Shown here: positions 6,015-6,024 of the stretch, piece by piece
Layout of the letters: each line of letters opens with the position of its first letter
Position numbering within the stretch: the first letter of the stretch is position 1
Assembly: GCA_958349075.1 (NCBI GenBank)
Contig: CATWBR010000283.1
Span: forward strand, 1 to 6,024
Reading direction: 5' to 3'
Length of the DNA: 6,024 nucleotides
Origin: an uncultured Clostridium sp.
GTDB lineage: Bacteria; Bacillota; Clostridia; Lachnospirales; Lachnospiraceae
Made by a program: the position numbers and the translations under genes
The notes under the pieces: model-generated
Told to the model about the DNA's origin: nothing
Seen by the model: the letters and a program-made list of their open reading frames with translations, nothing else
The model's database searches: none

Positions 6015-6018
6015 TCAT
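6009..6018 (-). promoter_or_regulatory. Extended -10 promoter element for the 827-residue gene
   Basis: A perfect TATAAT (6014-6009 on the minus strand) is preceded by TGA, giving an extended -10. The -35 region would fall beyond the window edge and cannot be judged. Transcription should begin near 6002, with a leader of about 70 nt before the start codon. Confidence 0.65.
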
Positions 6019-6024
6019 ATTCAC

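Noticed and set aside
1..6024. CRISPR array, insertion sequence, attachment site, tRNA or rRNA
   Set aside because: I found no regularly spaced direct repeats, transposase motifs, terminal repeats or tRNA-like cloverleaf by eye.

Overview
This window most likely comes from a low-to-mid GC Firmicute of class Clostridia, and a gut-type Lachnospiraceae is my best guess. The grounds are the SAM-I riboswitch in front of metK, the Gram-positive style AAGGAGG Shine-Dalgarno sequence, strong intrinsic terminators with U-tracts, extended -10 promoters, and the character of the large anchored protein. The family placement is inference. All three confident genes lie on the minus strand, so transcription runs from the right end of the window to the left.

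Right to left: (i) Positions 5930-6024 hold the control region of a large gene: an extended -10 promoter whose TATAAT lies inside an interrupted 27-bp inverted repeat, and a perfect 12-bp palindrome in the leader. (ii) Positions 3446-5929 encode an 827-residue membrane-anchored protein with a large extracytoplasmic part. It has PD40/TolB-like beta-propeller character in the middle and a C-terminal segment resembling a degenerate C39-like (papain-fold) domain. No function can be named. (iii) Positions 3290-3445 hold the murA promoter and an AT-rich leader with two partly overlapping hairpins; no terminator was found after the 827-residue gene. (iv) Positions 1997-3289 are murA, the first committed step of peptidoglycan synthesis, closed by a long two-storey terminator at 1917-1973. 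(v) Positions 1465-1916 hold a short unassigned stretch, then the metK promoter, a complete SAM-I riboswitch with antiterminator and terminator, and an extra hairpin before the metK ribosome binding site. (vi) Positions 274-1464 are metK (S-adenosylmethionine synthetase), followed by a textbook terminator and a second, unusual perfect inverted repeat. (vii) Positions 1-187 contain no gene I can recognise, only a short minus-strand open frame that runs off the edge.

metK and murA are housekeeping genes with separate promoters and terminators. metK is under feedback control: its product, SAM, should favour the terminator form of its own leader. The 827-residue gene may read through into murA, which would fit a cell-envelope role but does not prove one. 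I see no mobile element, CRISPR array, tRNA or rRNA, and no evidence of a novel multi-gene system. The least explained items are the 827-residue protein and its palindromic control region.
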